Shown here: in pieces, positions 23,067-35,262 of the stretch
Position numbering within the stretch: the stretch's first letter is position 1
How the letters are laid out: each line of letters starts with the position of its first letter
Assembly: GCF_038502225.1 (NCBI RefSeq)
Contig: NW_027196924.1
Coordinates: forward strand, 1-64,000
Origin: Cherax quadricarinatus
Taxonomy: Eukaryota > Arthropoda > Malacostraca > Decapoda > Parastacidae
Direction of reading: 5' to 3'
DNA length: 64,000 nucleotides
Position numbers and translations under genes: made by a program
The notes under the pieces: model-generated
What the model saw: the letters and a program-made list of their open reading frames with translations, nothing else
Database searches by the model: none
What the model was told of the DNA's origin: nothing

Positions 23067-25600
23067 GAGGGGGCCAGGAGAGCACACATGGGGGGAGCAA
23101 AGTTACTAGTTATGGGTGATTTCAATCACAAGGAGATTGACTGGGAAAACCTGGAGCCCCATGGGGGTCCCGAAACATGGAGAGCCAAGATGATGGATGT
23201 GGTACTGGAGAACCTCATGCATCAACATGTTAGAGACACTACCAGAGAGAGAGGAGAGGATGAACCAGCAAGGTTGGACCTTGTATTCACCATGAGTAGT
23301 TCGGACATCGAGGGTATCATGTATGAAAGGCCCCTGGGAGCTAGTGATCATGTGGTTCTGTGCTTCGACTACATAGTTGAGCTCCAAGTGGAGAGAGTAG
23401 CAGGAATAGGCTGGGAAAAACCAAACTACAAAAGGGGGAACTACTCAGGCATGAGGAACTTCCTTCAAGACATTCAGTGGGAGAGGGAACTGACAGGAAA
23501 ACCAGTACAAGAAATGATGGACTATGTAGCAACAAAATGCAAGGAGGCAGAGGAGAGGTTTGTTCCCAAGGGAAACAGAAATAATGGGAAGAACAGAACG
23601 AGTCCTTGGTTCACCCAAAGGTGTAGGGAGGCAAAAACTAGGTGTACTAGAGAATGGAAAAGGTACAGAAGACAGAGAACTCAGGAAAATAAAGAAATCA
23701 GCCGAAGAGCCAGAAACGAATATGCACAGATAAGAAGGGAGGCTCAGAGACAATATGAAAATGACATAGCATCAAAAGTAAAGACTGACCCGAAGCTGTT
23801 GTACAGCCACATCAGGAGGAAAACAACAGTCAAGGACCAGGTAATCAGACTGAGGAAGGGTGATGGGGAATTCACAAGAAACGACCGAGAGGTATGTCAG
23901 GAGCTCAACACAAGATTTAAAGAGGTATTTACAGTGGAAACCAGTAGGACTCCAAGAAATCAGAACAGGGGGGCACACCAGCAAGTGCTGGATGAGGTAC
24001 ATATAACCAAGGAGGAGGTGAAGAAGCTGCTATGCGAACTTGACACCTCAAAGGCGGTGGGACCAGACAACATCTCTCCATGGGTCCTTAAAGAGGGAGC
24101 AGAGATATTGTGTGAGCCATTAACAAAGATCTTCAACACATCATTTGAAACTGGGCAACTCCCTGAGGTATGGAAAATGGCAAATGTAGTCCCAATTTTT
24201 AAAAAGGGAGACAGACATGAGGCACTAAACTACAGACCTGTATCACTAACGTGTATAGTATGCAAGGTCATGGAGAAGATCATCAGGAGGAGAGTGGTGG
24301 GGCACCTGGAAAGAAACAAGTGTATAATTGACAACCAGCACGGTTTCAGGGAAGGAAAATCCTGTGTCACAAACCTACTAGAGTTTTATGACAAGGTGAC
24401 AGAAGTAAGACAAGAGAGAGAGGGGTGGATCGACTGCGTATTTTTGGACTGCAAGAAGGCTTTCGACACAGTTCCTCACAAGAGGTTACTGCAAAAGCTA
24501 GAGGACCAGGCACACATAACAGGAAAGGCACTGCAATGGATCAGAGAATATCTGACAGGGAGGCAACAACGAGTCATGGTACGCGACGAGGTGTCAGAGT
24601 GGGCGCCTGTGACAAGCGGGGTTCCACAGGGGTCAGTCCTAGGACCTGTGCTGTTCTTGGTATACGTGAACGACATAACGGAAGGGATAGACTCAGAAGT
24701 GTCCTTGTTTGCAGACGATGTGAAGTTAATGAGAAGAATCGAATCGGACGAGGATCAGGCAGGACTACAAAGAGATCTGGACAGGCTACAAGCCTGGTCC
24801 AGCAACTGGCTCCTTGAATTTAACCCTGCCAAATGCAAAGTCATGAAGATTGGGGAAGGGCAAAGAAGACCGCAGACACAATATAGTTTAGATGGCCAAA
24901 GACTGCAAACCTCACTCAAGGAAAAAGATCTGGGGGTGAGTATAACACCGAGCATATCTCCTGAGGCGCACATCAATCAGATAACTGCTGCAGCATACGG
25001 GCGCCTGGCAAACCTACGGATAGCGTTCCGATACCTCAGTAAGGATTCGTTTAAGACTCTGTACACCATCTACGTCAGGCCCATACTGGAGTATGCAGCA
25101 CCAGTTTGGAATCCACACCTAGTCAAGCACGTCAAGAAATTAGAGAAAGTGCAAAGGTTTGCAACAAGACTAGTCCCAGAGCTACGGGGATTGTCCTATG
25201 AAGAAAGGTTGAGGGAAATCGGCCTGACGACACTGGAGGCCAGGAGGGTCAGGGGAGACATGATAACGACATATAAAATACTGCGCGGAATAGACGAGGT
25301 GGACAAAGACGGGATGTTCCAGAGATGGGACACAGACACAAGAGGTCACAATTGGAAGTTGAAGACTCAGATGAATCAAAGGGATGTTAGGAAGTATTTC
25401 TTCAGTCATAGAGTAGTCAGGCCATGGAATAGCCTAGAAAGTGATGTGGTGGAGGCAGGAACCATACATAGTTTTAAGGCGAGGTATGATAGAGCTCATG
25501 GGGCAGGGAGAGAGAGGACCTAGTAGCAATCAGCGAAGAGGCGGGGCCAGGAGCTGTGACTCGACCCCTGCAACCACAAATAGGTGAGTACAAATAGGTG

Positions 25601-25602
<2 letters not shown>
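23066..25602 (+). mobile_element. Family A copy A2: 5'-truncated CR1-like retrotransposon
   Basis: The copy begins inside the endonuclease domain directly after (AC)n and runs through the end of ORF2, the 79-bp 3' tail and two copies of aaataggtgagtac, then (AC)n again. ORF1 and the first part of the endonuclease are missing, which is typical of incomplete target-primed reverse transcription. Confidence 0.92.
23067..25523 (+). CDS. A2 ORF2: endonuclease (partial) and reverse transcriptase
   Basis: The frame is open for about 818 codons. The ATG at 23088 is internal to the family protein and is not the native start. The C-terminal part of an APE-type endonuclease is present, with MGDFNHKEIDW and LGASDHVVLCF. 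The RT follows with [36 protein letters not shown] and FADDVKL (near 24708), then the C-terminal YAAPVWNPHL and KYFFSHRVV regions shared by the family. The FADD variant of the YxDD box is usual for many CR1/Jockey-like RTs. No stops or frameshifts are seen after the truncation. The lost endonuclease half should prevent autonomous insertion. Confidence 0.9.
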   Translation, partial: EGARRAHMGGAKLLVMGDFNHKEIDWENLEPHGGPETWRAKMMDVVLENLMHQHVRDTTRERGEDEPARLDLVFTMSSSDIEGIMYERPLGASDHVVLCFDYIVELQVERVAGIGWEKPNYKRGNYSGMRNFLQDIQWERELTGKPVQEMMDYVATKCKEAEERFVPKGNRNNGKNRTSPWFTQRCREAKTRCTREWKRYRRQRTQENKEISRRARNEYAQIRREAQRQYENDIASKVKTDPKLLYSHIRRKTTVKDQVIRLRKGDGEFTRNDREVCQELNTRFKEVFTVETSRTPRNQNRGAHQQVLDEVHITKEEVKKLLCELDTSKAVGPDNISPWVLKEGAEILCEPLTKIFNTSFETGQLPEVWKMANVVPIFKKGDRHEALNYRPVSLTCIVCKVMEKIIRRRVVGHLERNKCIIDNQHGFREGKSCVTNLLEFYDKVTEVRQEREGWIDCVFLDCKKAFDTVPHKRLLQKLEDQAHITGKALQWIREYLTGRQQRVMVRDEVSEWAPVTSGVPQGSVLGPVLFLVYVNDITEGIDSEVSLFADDVKLMRRIESDEDQAGLQRDLDRLQAWSSNWLLEFNPAKCKVMKIGEGQRRPQTQYSLDGQRLQTSLKEKDLGVSITPSISPEAHINQITAAAYGRLANLRIAFRYLSKDSFKTLYTIYVRPILEYAAPVWNPHLVKHVKKLEKVQRFATRLVPELRGLSYEERLREIGLTTLEARRVRGDMITTYKILRGIDEVDKDGMFQRWDTDTRGHNWKLKTQMNQRDVRKYFFSHRVVRPWNSLESDVVEAGTIHSFKARYDRAHGAGRERT

Positions 25603-25642
<40 letters not shown>

Positions 25643-25650
25643 TACACACA
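25603..25650. repeat. (AC)n microsatellite between copies A2 and A3
   Basis: About 34 bp of pure AC, then a slightly degenerate stretch with caaaca and cataca, up to the start of A3. Confidence 0.93.
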
Positions 25651-26502
25651 AAGAATTGGGAGGCACAAGTCGAAACTGCAGTAGCCAAGATAAGGGTCCT
25701 AGAAGTTGAGATAAATAGGCTGAAGCGAGTTACAGGGGCAGTGACCAGAGAAGACACAGCATATGAAGCTGCGAGGCCGAACAGGAAGGAAGGAATTATG
25801 AATTATGCTAAGGTCATATCAGCCTGCCAAGGAGGACCAAGGAGTGAAAGGGAAGAACAGCTGGTTGCAGATGGAGAGGGTGATAGGTCGAATGCTGAGG
25901 CACAACCATGCTATCAAGAGCCACTGGAAAAATCAAGGGAGAAACTGACCACATACAGGCAGGATCCAGAGTCACAGAGGGTGAGGCAATGGGAGGAGGA
26001 AAGGGCAAAATCAGTGTTTATCCATGGGCTTCAGGAGAGAGAGGAAAGGACACACACTGAAAGGCAGCAGGAAGAAAGAAAGGAGATTGAGAAAATCATC
26101 ACGGAAATAGGTGAAGAGATGGACGAGATTGTAAATTTTCAGAGAATAGGGGGGTACTCGAAGGGGAGAAACCGACCAATCAAGCTGATTCTCAGGACGG
26201 AAACAGTGCGGAACAGGATCCTCCAAGAGAAACCACGATTGAAATACTCGGAAGAGTACAAGAGGGTGTTCCTAGACAGAGACAGAACAAAATCAGAACG
26301 ACAGCAGCTGAGGGAGAGGACAAAAAAGCGAAAGGAGCTAGGAAAAGAGACAAGGATGGAACCAGCAGAGGTCAGTCAGAGCAGAACAGAACAGCAAGGG
26401 CAAGCACACACACAACTATTCTCAGAACCATACAACCTATCACACCATCCCAACACACACTACAATCCATACCCACAGCCTCCACCCAACACCGAGCTAT
26501 AG
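25651..26502 (+). CDS. A3 ORF1 (5'-truncated): coiled coil and RRM-like RNA-binding protein
   Basis: Element sequence begins at 25651 inside the coiled coil and stays open to the TAG at 26500-26502. The first in-frame codons come from (AC)n, so the native start is lost. A heptad-like segment KIRVLEVEINRLKR aligns with the ORF1 of A4. Further on, SVFIHGLQER and RPIKLILRTE resemble the RNP2 and RNP1 strands of an RRM, followed by VFLDRDRTKSERQQL and a basic tail. By analogy with LINE ORF1 proteins it would coat element RNA. The stop lies 11 bp before the ORF2 ATG. Confidence 0.75.
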   Translation, partial: KNWEAQVETAVAKIRVLEVEINRLKRVTGAVTREDTAYEAARPNRKEGIMNYAKVISACQGGPRSEREEQLVADGEGDRSNAEAQPCYQEPLEKSREKLTTYRQDPESQRVRQWEEERAKSVFIHGLQEREERTHTERQQEERKEIEKIITEIGEEMDEIVNFQRIGGYSKGRNRPIKLILRTETVRNRILQEKPRLKYSEEYKRVFLDRDRTKSERQQLRERTKKRKELGKETRMEPAEVSQSRTEQQGQAHTQLFSEPYNLSHHPNTHYNPYPQPPPNTEL

Positions 26503-26513
26503 AATCCCACAGT

Positions 26514-29423
26514 ATGCCACCAGGTCTCCCACCCTCACAGGCCCCCCAAACCACAGTGTTGGAAAGGAAACTGAAGGTATGGTACACAAACGCTGATGGA
26601 ATAACAAATAAGTGGGAGGAGTGGCATGAAAGAGTCAAAGAAGCATCACCGGACATCATAGCTCTCACAGAAACCAAGCTTACAGGTATGATAACAGATG
26701 CCATCTTTCCAACGGGATACCAAATCCTGAGGAAAGACAGAGGGAACAGGGGGGGTGGAGGAGTGGCATTGCTGATCAAAAATCGCTGGAATTTTGATGA
26801 GCTGGAGAGAGGAGACAGCGGAGAAGAAAGTGATTACATAGCGGGAACGCTTCACTCTGGAGGTCCCAAGGTGGTAATAGCAGTGATGTATAACCCACCA
26901 CAGAACAGCAGGAGGCCAAGGCAAGAGTACGACGAGAGCAATAGAGCGATGGTTGACACACTGGCTAGAGTGGCCAGAAGAGCTCATGCATGCAGGGCAA
27001 AGCTCCTGATCATGGGTGACTTTAACCACAAGGAGATCGATTGGGAGAACTTGGACCCACATGGGGGCCAAGATACATGGAGGGCTAAGATGATGGAGGT
27101 GGTACTGGAAAACTTCATGTACCAACACGTAAGGGACACTACAAGAGAGAGAGGAGAGGATGAACCAGCAAGGCTGGACTTAGTATTCACCTTGAGTAGT
27201 GCAGATATCGAGGACATCACATATGAAAGACCCCTTGGGGCCAGTGACCATGTGGTTTTAAGCTTCGAATACACAGTAGAGCTACAAGTGGAGGGAGAAG
27301 CAGGAAGGCCAGGACGAATGAAGCCAAACTACAAGAAAGGGGACTACACAGGAATGAGGAACTTCCTGAACGGGGTTCAGTGGGACAGAGAACTGGCAGG
27401 GAAGCCAGTTAATGAGATGATGGAATATGTAGCAACAAAATGCAAGGAGGCTGAGGAGAGGTTTGTACCCAAGGGTAACAGGAATAATGAAAAAGCCAGG
27501 ATGAGCCCATGGTTTACCCAAAGGTGCAGGGAGGCAAAAACCAAGTGTGCTAGGGAATGGAAGAAATATAGAAGGCAAAGGACCCAGGAGAATAAGGAGA
27601 GCAGTCGTAGAGCCAGAAACGAATATGCACAGATAAGAAGGGAGGCCCAAAGACAATATGAAAATGACATAGCAGCGAAAGCCAAATCTGACCCGAAACT
27701 GTTGTACAGCCACATCAGGAGGAAAACAACAGTCAAGGACCAGGTAATCAGGCTAAGGAAGGAAGGAGGAGAGACAACAAGAAATGACCGTGAAGTATGT
27801 GAGGAACTCAACAAGAGATTCAAAGAAGTGTTCACAGAGGAGACAGAAGGGGCTCCAGAAAGACGGAGAGGTGGGGCACACCACCAAGTGCTGGACACAG
27901 TGCACACAACCGAGGAAGAAGTGAAGAGGCTTCTGAGTGAGCTAGATACCTCAAAGGCAATGGGGCCAGATAACATCTCCCCATGGGTATTGAGAGAGGG
28001 AGCAGAGGCGCTATGTGTACCCCTAACAACAATATTCAATACATCTATCGAAACAGGGAGATTGCCTGAGGCATGGAAGACAGCAAATGTAGTCCCAATC
28101 TTTAAAAAAGGAGACAGACATGAAGCATTAAACTACAGACCAGTGTCACTGACATGTATAGTATGCAAAATCATGGAGAAGATTATCAGGAGAAGAGTGG
28201 TGGAACACCTAGAAAGGAATGATCTCATCAACAGCAGCCAACATGGTTTCAGGGACGGGAAATCCTGTGTCACAAACCTACTGGAGTTCTATGACATGGT
28301 GACAGCAGTAAGACAAGAGAGAGAGGGGTGGGTGGATTGCATTTTCTTGGACTGCAAGAAGGCGTTTGACACAGTTCCACACAAGAGATTGGTGCAAAAA
28401 CTGGAGGACCAAGCAGGGATAACAGGGAAGGCACTACAATGGATCAGGGAATACTTGTCAGGAAGACAGCAGCGAGTCATGGTACGTGGCGAGGTGTCAG
28501 AGTGGGCACCTGTGACCAGCGGGGTCCCACAGGGGTCAGTCCTAGGACCAGTGCTGTTTCTGGTATTTGTGAACGACATGACGGAAGGAATAGACTCTGA
28601 GGTGTCCCTGTTTGCAGATGACGTGAAGTTGATGAGAAGAATTCACTCGATCGAAGACCAGGCAGAACTACAAAGGGATCTGGACAGGCTGCAGACCTGG
28701 TCCAGCAATTGGCTCCTGGAGTTCAATCCCACCAAGTGCAAAGTCATGAAGATTGGGGAAGGGCAAAGAAGACCGCAGACGGAGTACAGTCTAGGGGGCC
28801 AGAGACTACAAACCTCACTCAAGGAAAAAGATCTTGGGGTGAGTATAACACCAGGCACATCTCCTGAAGCGCACATCAACCAAATAACTGCTGCAGCATA
28901 TGGGCGCCTAGCAAACCTCAGAACAGCATTCCGACATCTTAATAAGGAATCGTTCAGGACCCTGTACACCGTGTACGTTAGGCCCATATTGGAGTATGCG
29001 GCACCAGTTTGGAACCCACACCTAGCCAAGCACGTAAAGAAACTAGAGAAAGTGCAAAGGTTTGCAACAAGACTAGTCCCAGAGCTAAGAGGTATGTCCT
29101 ACGAGGAGAGGTTAAGGGAAATCAACCTGACGACACTGGAGGACAGGAGAGATAGGGGGGACATGATAACGACATACAAAATACTGAGAGGAATTGACAA
29201 GGTGGACAAAGACAGGATGTTCCAGAGATTGGACACAGTAACAAGGGGACACAGTTGGAAGCTGAAGACACAGATGAATCACAGGGATGTTAGGAAGTAT
29301 TTCTTCAGCCACAGAGTAGTCAGTAAGTGGAATAGTTTGGGAAGCGATGTAGTGGAGGCAGGATCCATACATAGCTTTAAGCAGAGGTATGATAAAGCTC
29401 ACGGCTCAGGGAGAGTGACCTAG
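26514..29423 (+). CDS. A3 ORF2: APE endonuclease-reverse transcriptase, intact
   Basis: This frame of 969 codons opens at ATG 26514, just after the ORF1 stop. The endonuclease is complete: LKVWYTNADGITNKW (Asn), IIALTETKL (Glu), MGDFNHKEIDW (Asp/Asn) and LGASDHVV (Asp/His). A basic linker near residues 280-400 precedes the RT, which has [36 protein letters not shown] and FADDVKL (near 28611). The C-terminal region ends KAHGSGRVT. The enzyme would nick the target and prime cDNA synthesis from it in the nucleus. No lesion is seen in ORF2; only ORF1 is truncated. It is nearly identical to A1 where they overlap. Confidence 0.93.
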   Translation: MPPGLPPSQAPQTTVLERKLKVWYTNADGITNKWEEWHERVKEASPDIIALTETKLTGMITDAIFPTGYQILRKDRGNRGGGGVALLIKNRWNFDELERGDSGEESDYIAGTLHSGGPKVVIAVMYNPPQNSRRPRQEYDESNRAMVDTLARVARRAHACRAKLLIMGDFNHKEIDWENLDPHGGQDTWRAKMMEVVLENFMYQHVRDTTRERGEDEPARLDLVFTLSSADIEDITYERPLGASDHVVLSFEYTVELQVEGEAGRPGRMKPNYKKGDYTGMRNFLNGVQWDRELAGKPVNEMMEYVATKCKEAEERFVPKGNRNNEKARMSPWFTQRCREAKTKCAREWKKYRRQRTQENKESSRRARNEYAQIRREAQRQYENDIAAKAKSDPKLLYSHIRRKTTVKDQVIRLRKEGGETTRNDREVCEELNKRFKEVFTEETEGAPERRRGGAHHQVLDTVHTTEEEVKRLLSELDTSKAMGPDNISPWVLREGAEALCVPLTTIFNTSIETGRLPEAWKTANVVPIFKKGDRHEALNYRPVSLTCIVCKIMEKIIRRRVVEHLERNDLINSSQHGFRDGKSCVTNLLEFYDMVTAVRQEREGWVDCIFLDCKKAFDTVPHKRLVQKLEDQAGITGKALQWIREYLSGRQQRVMVRGEVSEWAPVTSGVPQGSVLGPVLFLVFVNDMTEGIDSEVSLFADDVKLMRRIHSIEDQAELQRDLDRLQTWSSNWLLEFNPTKCKVMKIGEGQRRPQTEYSLGGQRLQTSLKEKDLGVSITPGTSPEAHINQITAAAYGRLANLRTAFRHLNKESFRTLYTVYVRPILEYAAPVWNPHLAKHVKKLEKVQRFATRLVPELRGMSYEERLREINLTTLEDRRDRGDMITTYKILRGIDKVDKDRMFQRLDTVTRGHSWKLKTQMNHRDVRKYFFSHRVVSKWNSLGSDVVEAGSIHSFKQRYDKAHGSGRVT

Positions 29424-30539
<1,116 letters not shown>

Positions 30540-31568
30540 ATGAGGACAAGGGGCTCCAAGGACGAATCTGAGAGGGAGGAATGGGAGATAGAGCTCAAAA
30601 AAAGGGAGGAAGACTGGGGAAGGAGACTAGATGAGCTGGAAAGGAAGATGGAAGAGAGGTTAGCAGCAGAATGCAGAAGGTGGAAGCAACAGGCCACAGC
30701 AGCAGAAATCAAGATAGAGAGATTAGAAGAGGAGCTGAGACATCTGAAACAGCACAGAGACAAAGATATTACAGAAGTAGCATCGGCAATGGCTACATCG
30801 AACACAGACAACAGGTCCGAAGGAAGCATGGAAACTAAACTGTATGCAGAGGTCCTGTCAAACCCACATGGGGCCAAAACAAAGACAGGGAGCACTCTAG
30901 GACAGAAAGAGAGGTTGGAAGACATTGAAGGAACTAGGACATGTGCAAGGACCTTACCAGATACCTGTGGGGGCCAGGAGCAGGTGAGCAGGAAGGATAA
31001 ACCAAGAAGCATAGGGGCCATAACGAGGGAAGGGACTGAAGGAAGGAACACTCCACGGGAAGGAACTAAAACACATCAGAGGATGCAATGGGAGTCACAG
31101 TGGGAGGTGGAAAGGGAGAGATCCGTGTTTGTCTATGGGCTAGACGAAGCTAAAGGGGAAACTTATGATGAAAGAAAGCAGGAGGAGAAAAAAGCGATTG
31201 AAGACATCATGAAGGTGATAGGCGAGGGGGACATGACCCAGGTGGCAAATTTTCGGAGAATTGGGTGGTTCACAAAGAAAAGGAATCGGCCTCTCAAAGT
31301 AATTTTCAAGGCAGAATCAACCCGAACCATGATCCTGCAGGAGAAAGCACGGCTGAGAGGCAAGCAGGAGTTCCGGAGTGTGTACCTCGACCGAGACAGA
31401 ACACAGGACGAAAGGAAGACAATGAAAGAGAGAGTTCAAAAACGAAAGGAGAAATGGGAGGAAATGAAAAAGGAGAGCAGAATAACCCAGGATCAAATGG
31501 AAGGACAAGCGCACCCCCCAGAAACACCTGCAGAAGGACTCCAGCCACGACACCCCCAAGGCAACTGA
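30540..31568 (+). CDS. A4 ORF1: coiled coil and RRM-like RNA-binding protein, complete
   Basis: This 342-codon frame starts at ATG 30540. Residues 1-80 are extremely charged and heptad-like (for example RLDELERKMEERLAAE), a strong coiled coil for oligomer formation. Residues about 195-300 look like an RRM: SVFVYGLDEA as RNP2, RPLKVIFKAE as RNP1-like, then VYLDRDRTQDERKTMKE. The last 40 residues are basic and Pro/Gln-rich. This is the same broad plan as LINE ORF1 proteins with coiled coil plus RRM. No zinc knuckle is present. The stop at 31566-31568 is followed directly by the ORF2 region in another frame. Confidence 0.8.
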   Translation: MRTRGSKDESEREEWEIELKKREEDWGRRLDELERKMEERLAAECRRWKQQATAAEIKIERLEEELRHLKQHRDKDITEVASAMATSNTDNRSEGSMETKLYAEVLSNPHGAKTKTGSTLGQKERLEDIEGTRTCARTLPDTCGGQEQVSRKDKPRSIGAITREGTEGRNTPREGTKTHQRMQWESQWEVERERSVFVYGLDEAKGETYDERKQEEKKAIEDIMKVIGEGDMTQVANFRRIGWFTKKRNRPLKVIFKAESTRTMILQEKARLRGKQEFRSVYLDRDRTQDERKTMKERVQKRKEKWEEMKKESRITQDQMEGQAHPPETPAEGLQPRHPQGN

Positions 31569-34516
31569 ACAATCCAAACCAACCATCACACACCGATCCC
31601 TCTGTTTCCACCCCCCGCACCACAGTTACAGTATTAGAACAGAAGTTGAAGGTTTGGTACACAAATGCAGATGGATTAACGAATAAACATGAGGAATGGC
31701 AAGAAAGAATCAATGAGAAGTCCCCAGACATCATAGCAGTTACAGAAACAAAACTCATGGAGACAATAACAGATGCAATCTTCCCACCAGGATACCAGAT
31801 CATGAGGAAAGATAGAAGGGGCAGGGGGGGAGGTGGGGTTGCTCTGCTCGTAAAAAACAGATGGAAATTCGAGAAAATGGAAGGAATAGATGAGACGGGA
31901 GAAAGAGACTACATAGCAGGTACACTTCAGTCTGGGGAACACAAAGTGGTCATTGCAGTGATGTATAATCCACCACAGAACTGCAGGAGGCCAAGAGAGG
32001 AATATGAAGAGAGCAACAGAGCAATGGTGGACACACTTGCTGAGGTGGCAAGAAGAGCTCACTCCAGCAGAGCAAAGTTGCTGGTTATGGGGGATTTCAA
32101 CCACAGGGAGATTGACTGGGAAAACCTGGAGCCACATGGGGGTCCCGAAACATGGAGAGCCAGGATGTTGGACGTGGTGCTGGAAAACCTCATGCACCAA
32201 CATGTTAAGGACACTACCAGAGTGAGAGGGGAGGATGAACCAGCAAGATTGGACCTTGTGTTCACCCTGGGCAGCTCAGACATTGAGGACATCAAGTATG
32301 AGAGTCCCCTAGGAGCTAGCGACCACGTGGTTCTGTGCTTTGAATACATAGTAGAGCTGCAAGTGGAGAGAATAACAGGAGTAGAATGGGAAAAGCCTGA
32401 CTATAAAAGAGGGGACTACATAGGGTTGAAGAACTTCCTGCGGGAGGTCCAGTGGGACAGAGAACTGGCAGGAAAGCCAGTAAATGAAATGATGGAATAT
32501 GTAGCAACAAAATGCAAGGAGGCAGTGGAAAGGTTCATTCCCAAGGGCAACAGTAACAACGGGAAGACCAGAACAAGCCCCTGGTTTACCCGACGGTGTA
32601 AGGAGGCAAAAACAAAGTGCAATAGAGAATGGAAAAAGTACAGAAGGCAGAGAACACACGAAAATAGGGAGATCAGTCGCAGAGCCAGGAATGAGTACGC
32701 ACAGGTAAGGAGGGAGGCCCAGCGACAGTATGAAAATGACATAGCATCGAGAATCAAGACTGACCCGAAACTGTTGTATAGCCACATCAGGAGGAAGACA
32801 ACAGTCAAAGACCAGGTGATCAGATTAAGGACAGAAGGTGGAGAACTCACAAGAAATGATCAGGAGGTATGTGAGGAGCTGAACAGGAGATTTAAGGAAG
32901 TTTTTACAGTAGAGACAGGAAGGGCTGTGGGAAGACAGCACAGAAGGGAACATCAAGAGGGAATATACCAACAAGTGTTGGATGACATACGAACAACTGA
33001 GGAGGAGGTGAAGAAGCTCTTAAGTGACCTTGACACCTCAAAGGCGATGGGACCGGACAACATCTCCCCATGGGTCCTTAGAGAAGGAGCAGAGATGCTG
33101 TGTGTGCCTCTAACCACAATCTTCAACACATCCCTTGAAACTGGGCAACTACCTGAGAAATGGAAGACAGCTAATGTAGTCCCCATATTTAAGAAAGGAA
33201 ACAGAAACGAGGCACTAAACTACAGACCTGTGTCTCTGACATGTATTGTGTGCAAAGTCATGGAGAAGATTATCAGGAGGAGAGTGGTCGAACACCTGGA
33301 AAGGAACAAGATTATAAATGAAAACCAGCATGGGTTCATGGAAGGCAAATCTTGTATCACAAACCTCCTGGAGTTTTATGACAAGGTAACAGAAGTAAGA
33401 CACGAGAGAGAGGGTTGGGTAGATTGCGTTTTCCTAGACTGCAGGAAGGCCTTTGACACAGTTCCCCACAAGAGATTAGTGCAGAAGCTGGAGGATCAGG
33501 CACACGTAAAAGGAAGGGCACTGCAATGGATAAGGGAATACCTGACAGGGAGGCAGCAACGAGTCATGGTACGTGAAGAGGTATCACAGTGGGCGCCTGT
33601 TACGAGCGGGGTCCCACAGGGGTCAGTTCTAGGACCAGTGCTATTTTTGATATATGTGAACGACATGATGGAAGGAATAGACTCTGAAGTGTCCCTGTTC
33701 GCAGATGACGTGAAGTTGATGAGAAGAATTAAATCGGACGAGGATGAGGCAGGACTGCAAAGAGACCTGGAGAGGCTGGACATGTGGTCCAGTAACTGGC
33801 TTCTCGAATTCAATCCAGCCAAATGCAAAGTCATGAAGATTGGGGAGGGGCAAAGAAGACCGCAGACAGAGTATAGGCTAGGTGGACAAAGACTACAGAC
33901 CTCACTCAGGGAGAAAGACCTTGGGGTGACCATAACACCGAGCACATCACCGGAGGCACACATCAACCAAATAACCGCTGCAGCATACGGGCGCCTGGCA
34001 AACCTGAGAATAGCGTTCCGATACCTTAATAAGGAATCGTTCAAGACACTGTACACTGTGTATGTTAGGCCCATACTGGAGTATGCAGCACCAGTCTGGA
34101 ACCCACACCTGGTCAAGCACGTCAAGAAGTTAGAGAAAGTACAAAGGTTTGCAACAAGGCTAGTCCCAGAGCTCAAGGGAATGTCGTACGAGGAAAGGTT
34201 AAGGGAAATCGGACTGACGACACTGGAGGACAGAAGGGTCAGGGGAGACATGATAACGACATACAAGATACTGCGGGGAATAGACAAGGTGGACAGAGAT
34301 AGGATGTTCCAGAGAGGGGACACAGGGACAAGGGGTCACAACTGGAAGCTGAAGACTCAGACGAGTCACAGGGACGTTAGGAAGTATTTCTTCAGTCATA
34401 GAGTTGTCAGCAAGTGGAATAGCCTAGCAAGTGAAGTAGTGGAGGCAGGAACCATACATAGTTTTAAGAAGAGGTATGACAAAGCTCAGGAAGCAGAGAG
34501 AGAGAGGATCCAGTAG
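31569..34516 (+). CDS. A4 ORF2: APE endonuclease-reverse transcriptase
   Basis: The frame is open from 31265 to 34516, but the part before 31569 overlaps ORF1 in another phase and is unlikely to be translated. The start given here is the first base after the ORF1 stop, not a proven initiation site. There is no in-frame ATG where A3 has one, so initiation may depend on reinitiation or a non-AUG codon, or the ATG may have been lost. All endonuclease motifs (WYTNADG, AVTETKL, MGDFNHREIDW, GASDHVV) and RT motifs ([36 protein letters not shown] and FADDVKL near 33699) are present. The protein differs from A3 at many positions, so A4 belongs to another subfamily. Confidence 0.88.
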
Positions 34517-34616
34517 CGATCAGTGAAGAGGCGGGGCCAGGAGCTGAGTCTCGACCCCTGCAACCACAATTAGGTGAGTACAATTAGGTGAGTACACACA
34601 CACACACACACACACA
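34517..34616 (+). other. A4 3' tail and short (AC)n
   Basis: The family tail ends in two aattaggtgagtac repeats at 34568-34595, then about 23 bp of AC that stops at the first unit of the 50-bp satellite. Confidence 0.85.
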
Positions 34617-35262
34617 GCCATTAACAACCTCAGCAGACAGTGTGAGGCTCGGTCACTGTCACAGCAGCCATTAACAACCTCAGCAGACAGTGTGAGGCTC
34701 GGTCACTGTCACAGCAGCCATCAACAACCTCAGCAGACAGTGTGAGGCTCGGTCACTGTCACAGCAGCCATCAACAACCTCAGCAGACAGTGTGAGGCTC
34801 GGTCACTGTCACAGCAGCCATCAACAACCTCAGCAGACAGTGTGAGGCTCGGTCACTGTCACAGCAGCCATCAACAACCTCAGCAGACAGTGTGAGGCTC
34901 GGTCACTGTCACAGCAGCCATCAACAACCTCAGCAGACAGTGTGAGGCTCGGTCACTGTCACAGCAGCCATCAACAACCTCAGCAGACAGTGTGAGGCTC
35001 GGTCACTGTCACAGCAGCCATCAACAACCTCAGCAGACAGTGTGAGGCTCGGTCACTGTCACAGCAGCTAGCAACAACCTCAGCAGACAGTGTGAGGCTC
35101 GGTCACTGTCATAGCAGCCATCAACAACCTCAGCAGACAGTGTGAGGCTCGGTCACTGTCACAGCAGCCATCAACAACCTCAGCAGACAGTGTGAGGCTC
35201 GGTCACTGTCATAGCAGCCATCAACAACCTCAGCAGACAGTGTGAGGCTCGGTCACTGTCAG
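34617..35262. repeat. 50-bp satellite, 13 units
   Basis: The word tgtgaggctcggtcactgtc recurs at 34641 and then every 50 bp to 35241. Units are almost identical. Each contains GACAGTG and its complement CACTGTC 11 nt apart, so each can form a 7-bp stem. The spacers do not vary, so this is not a CRISPR array. Confidence 0.95.
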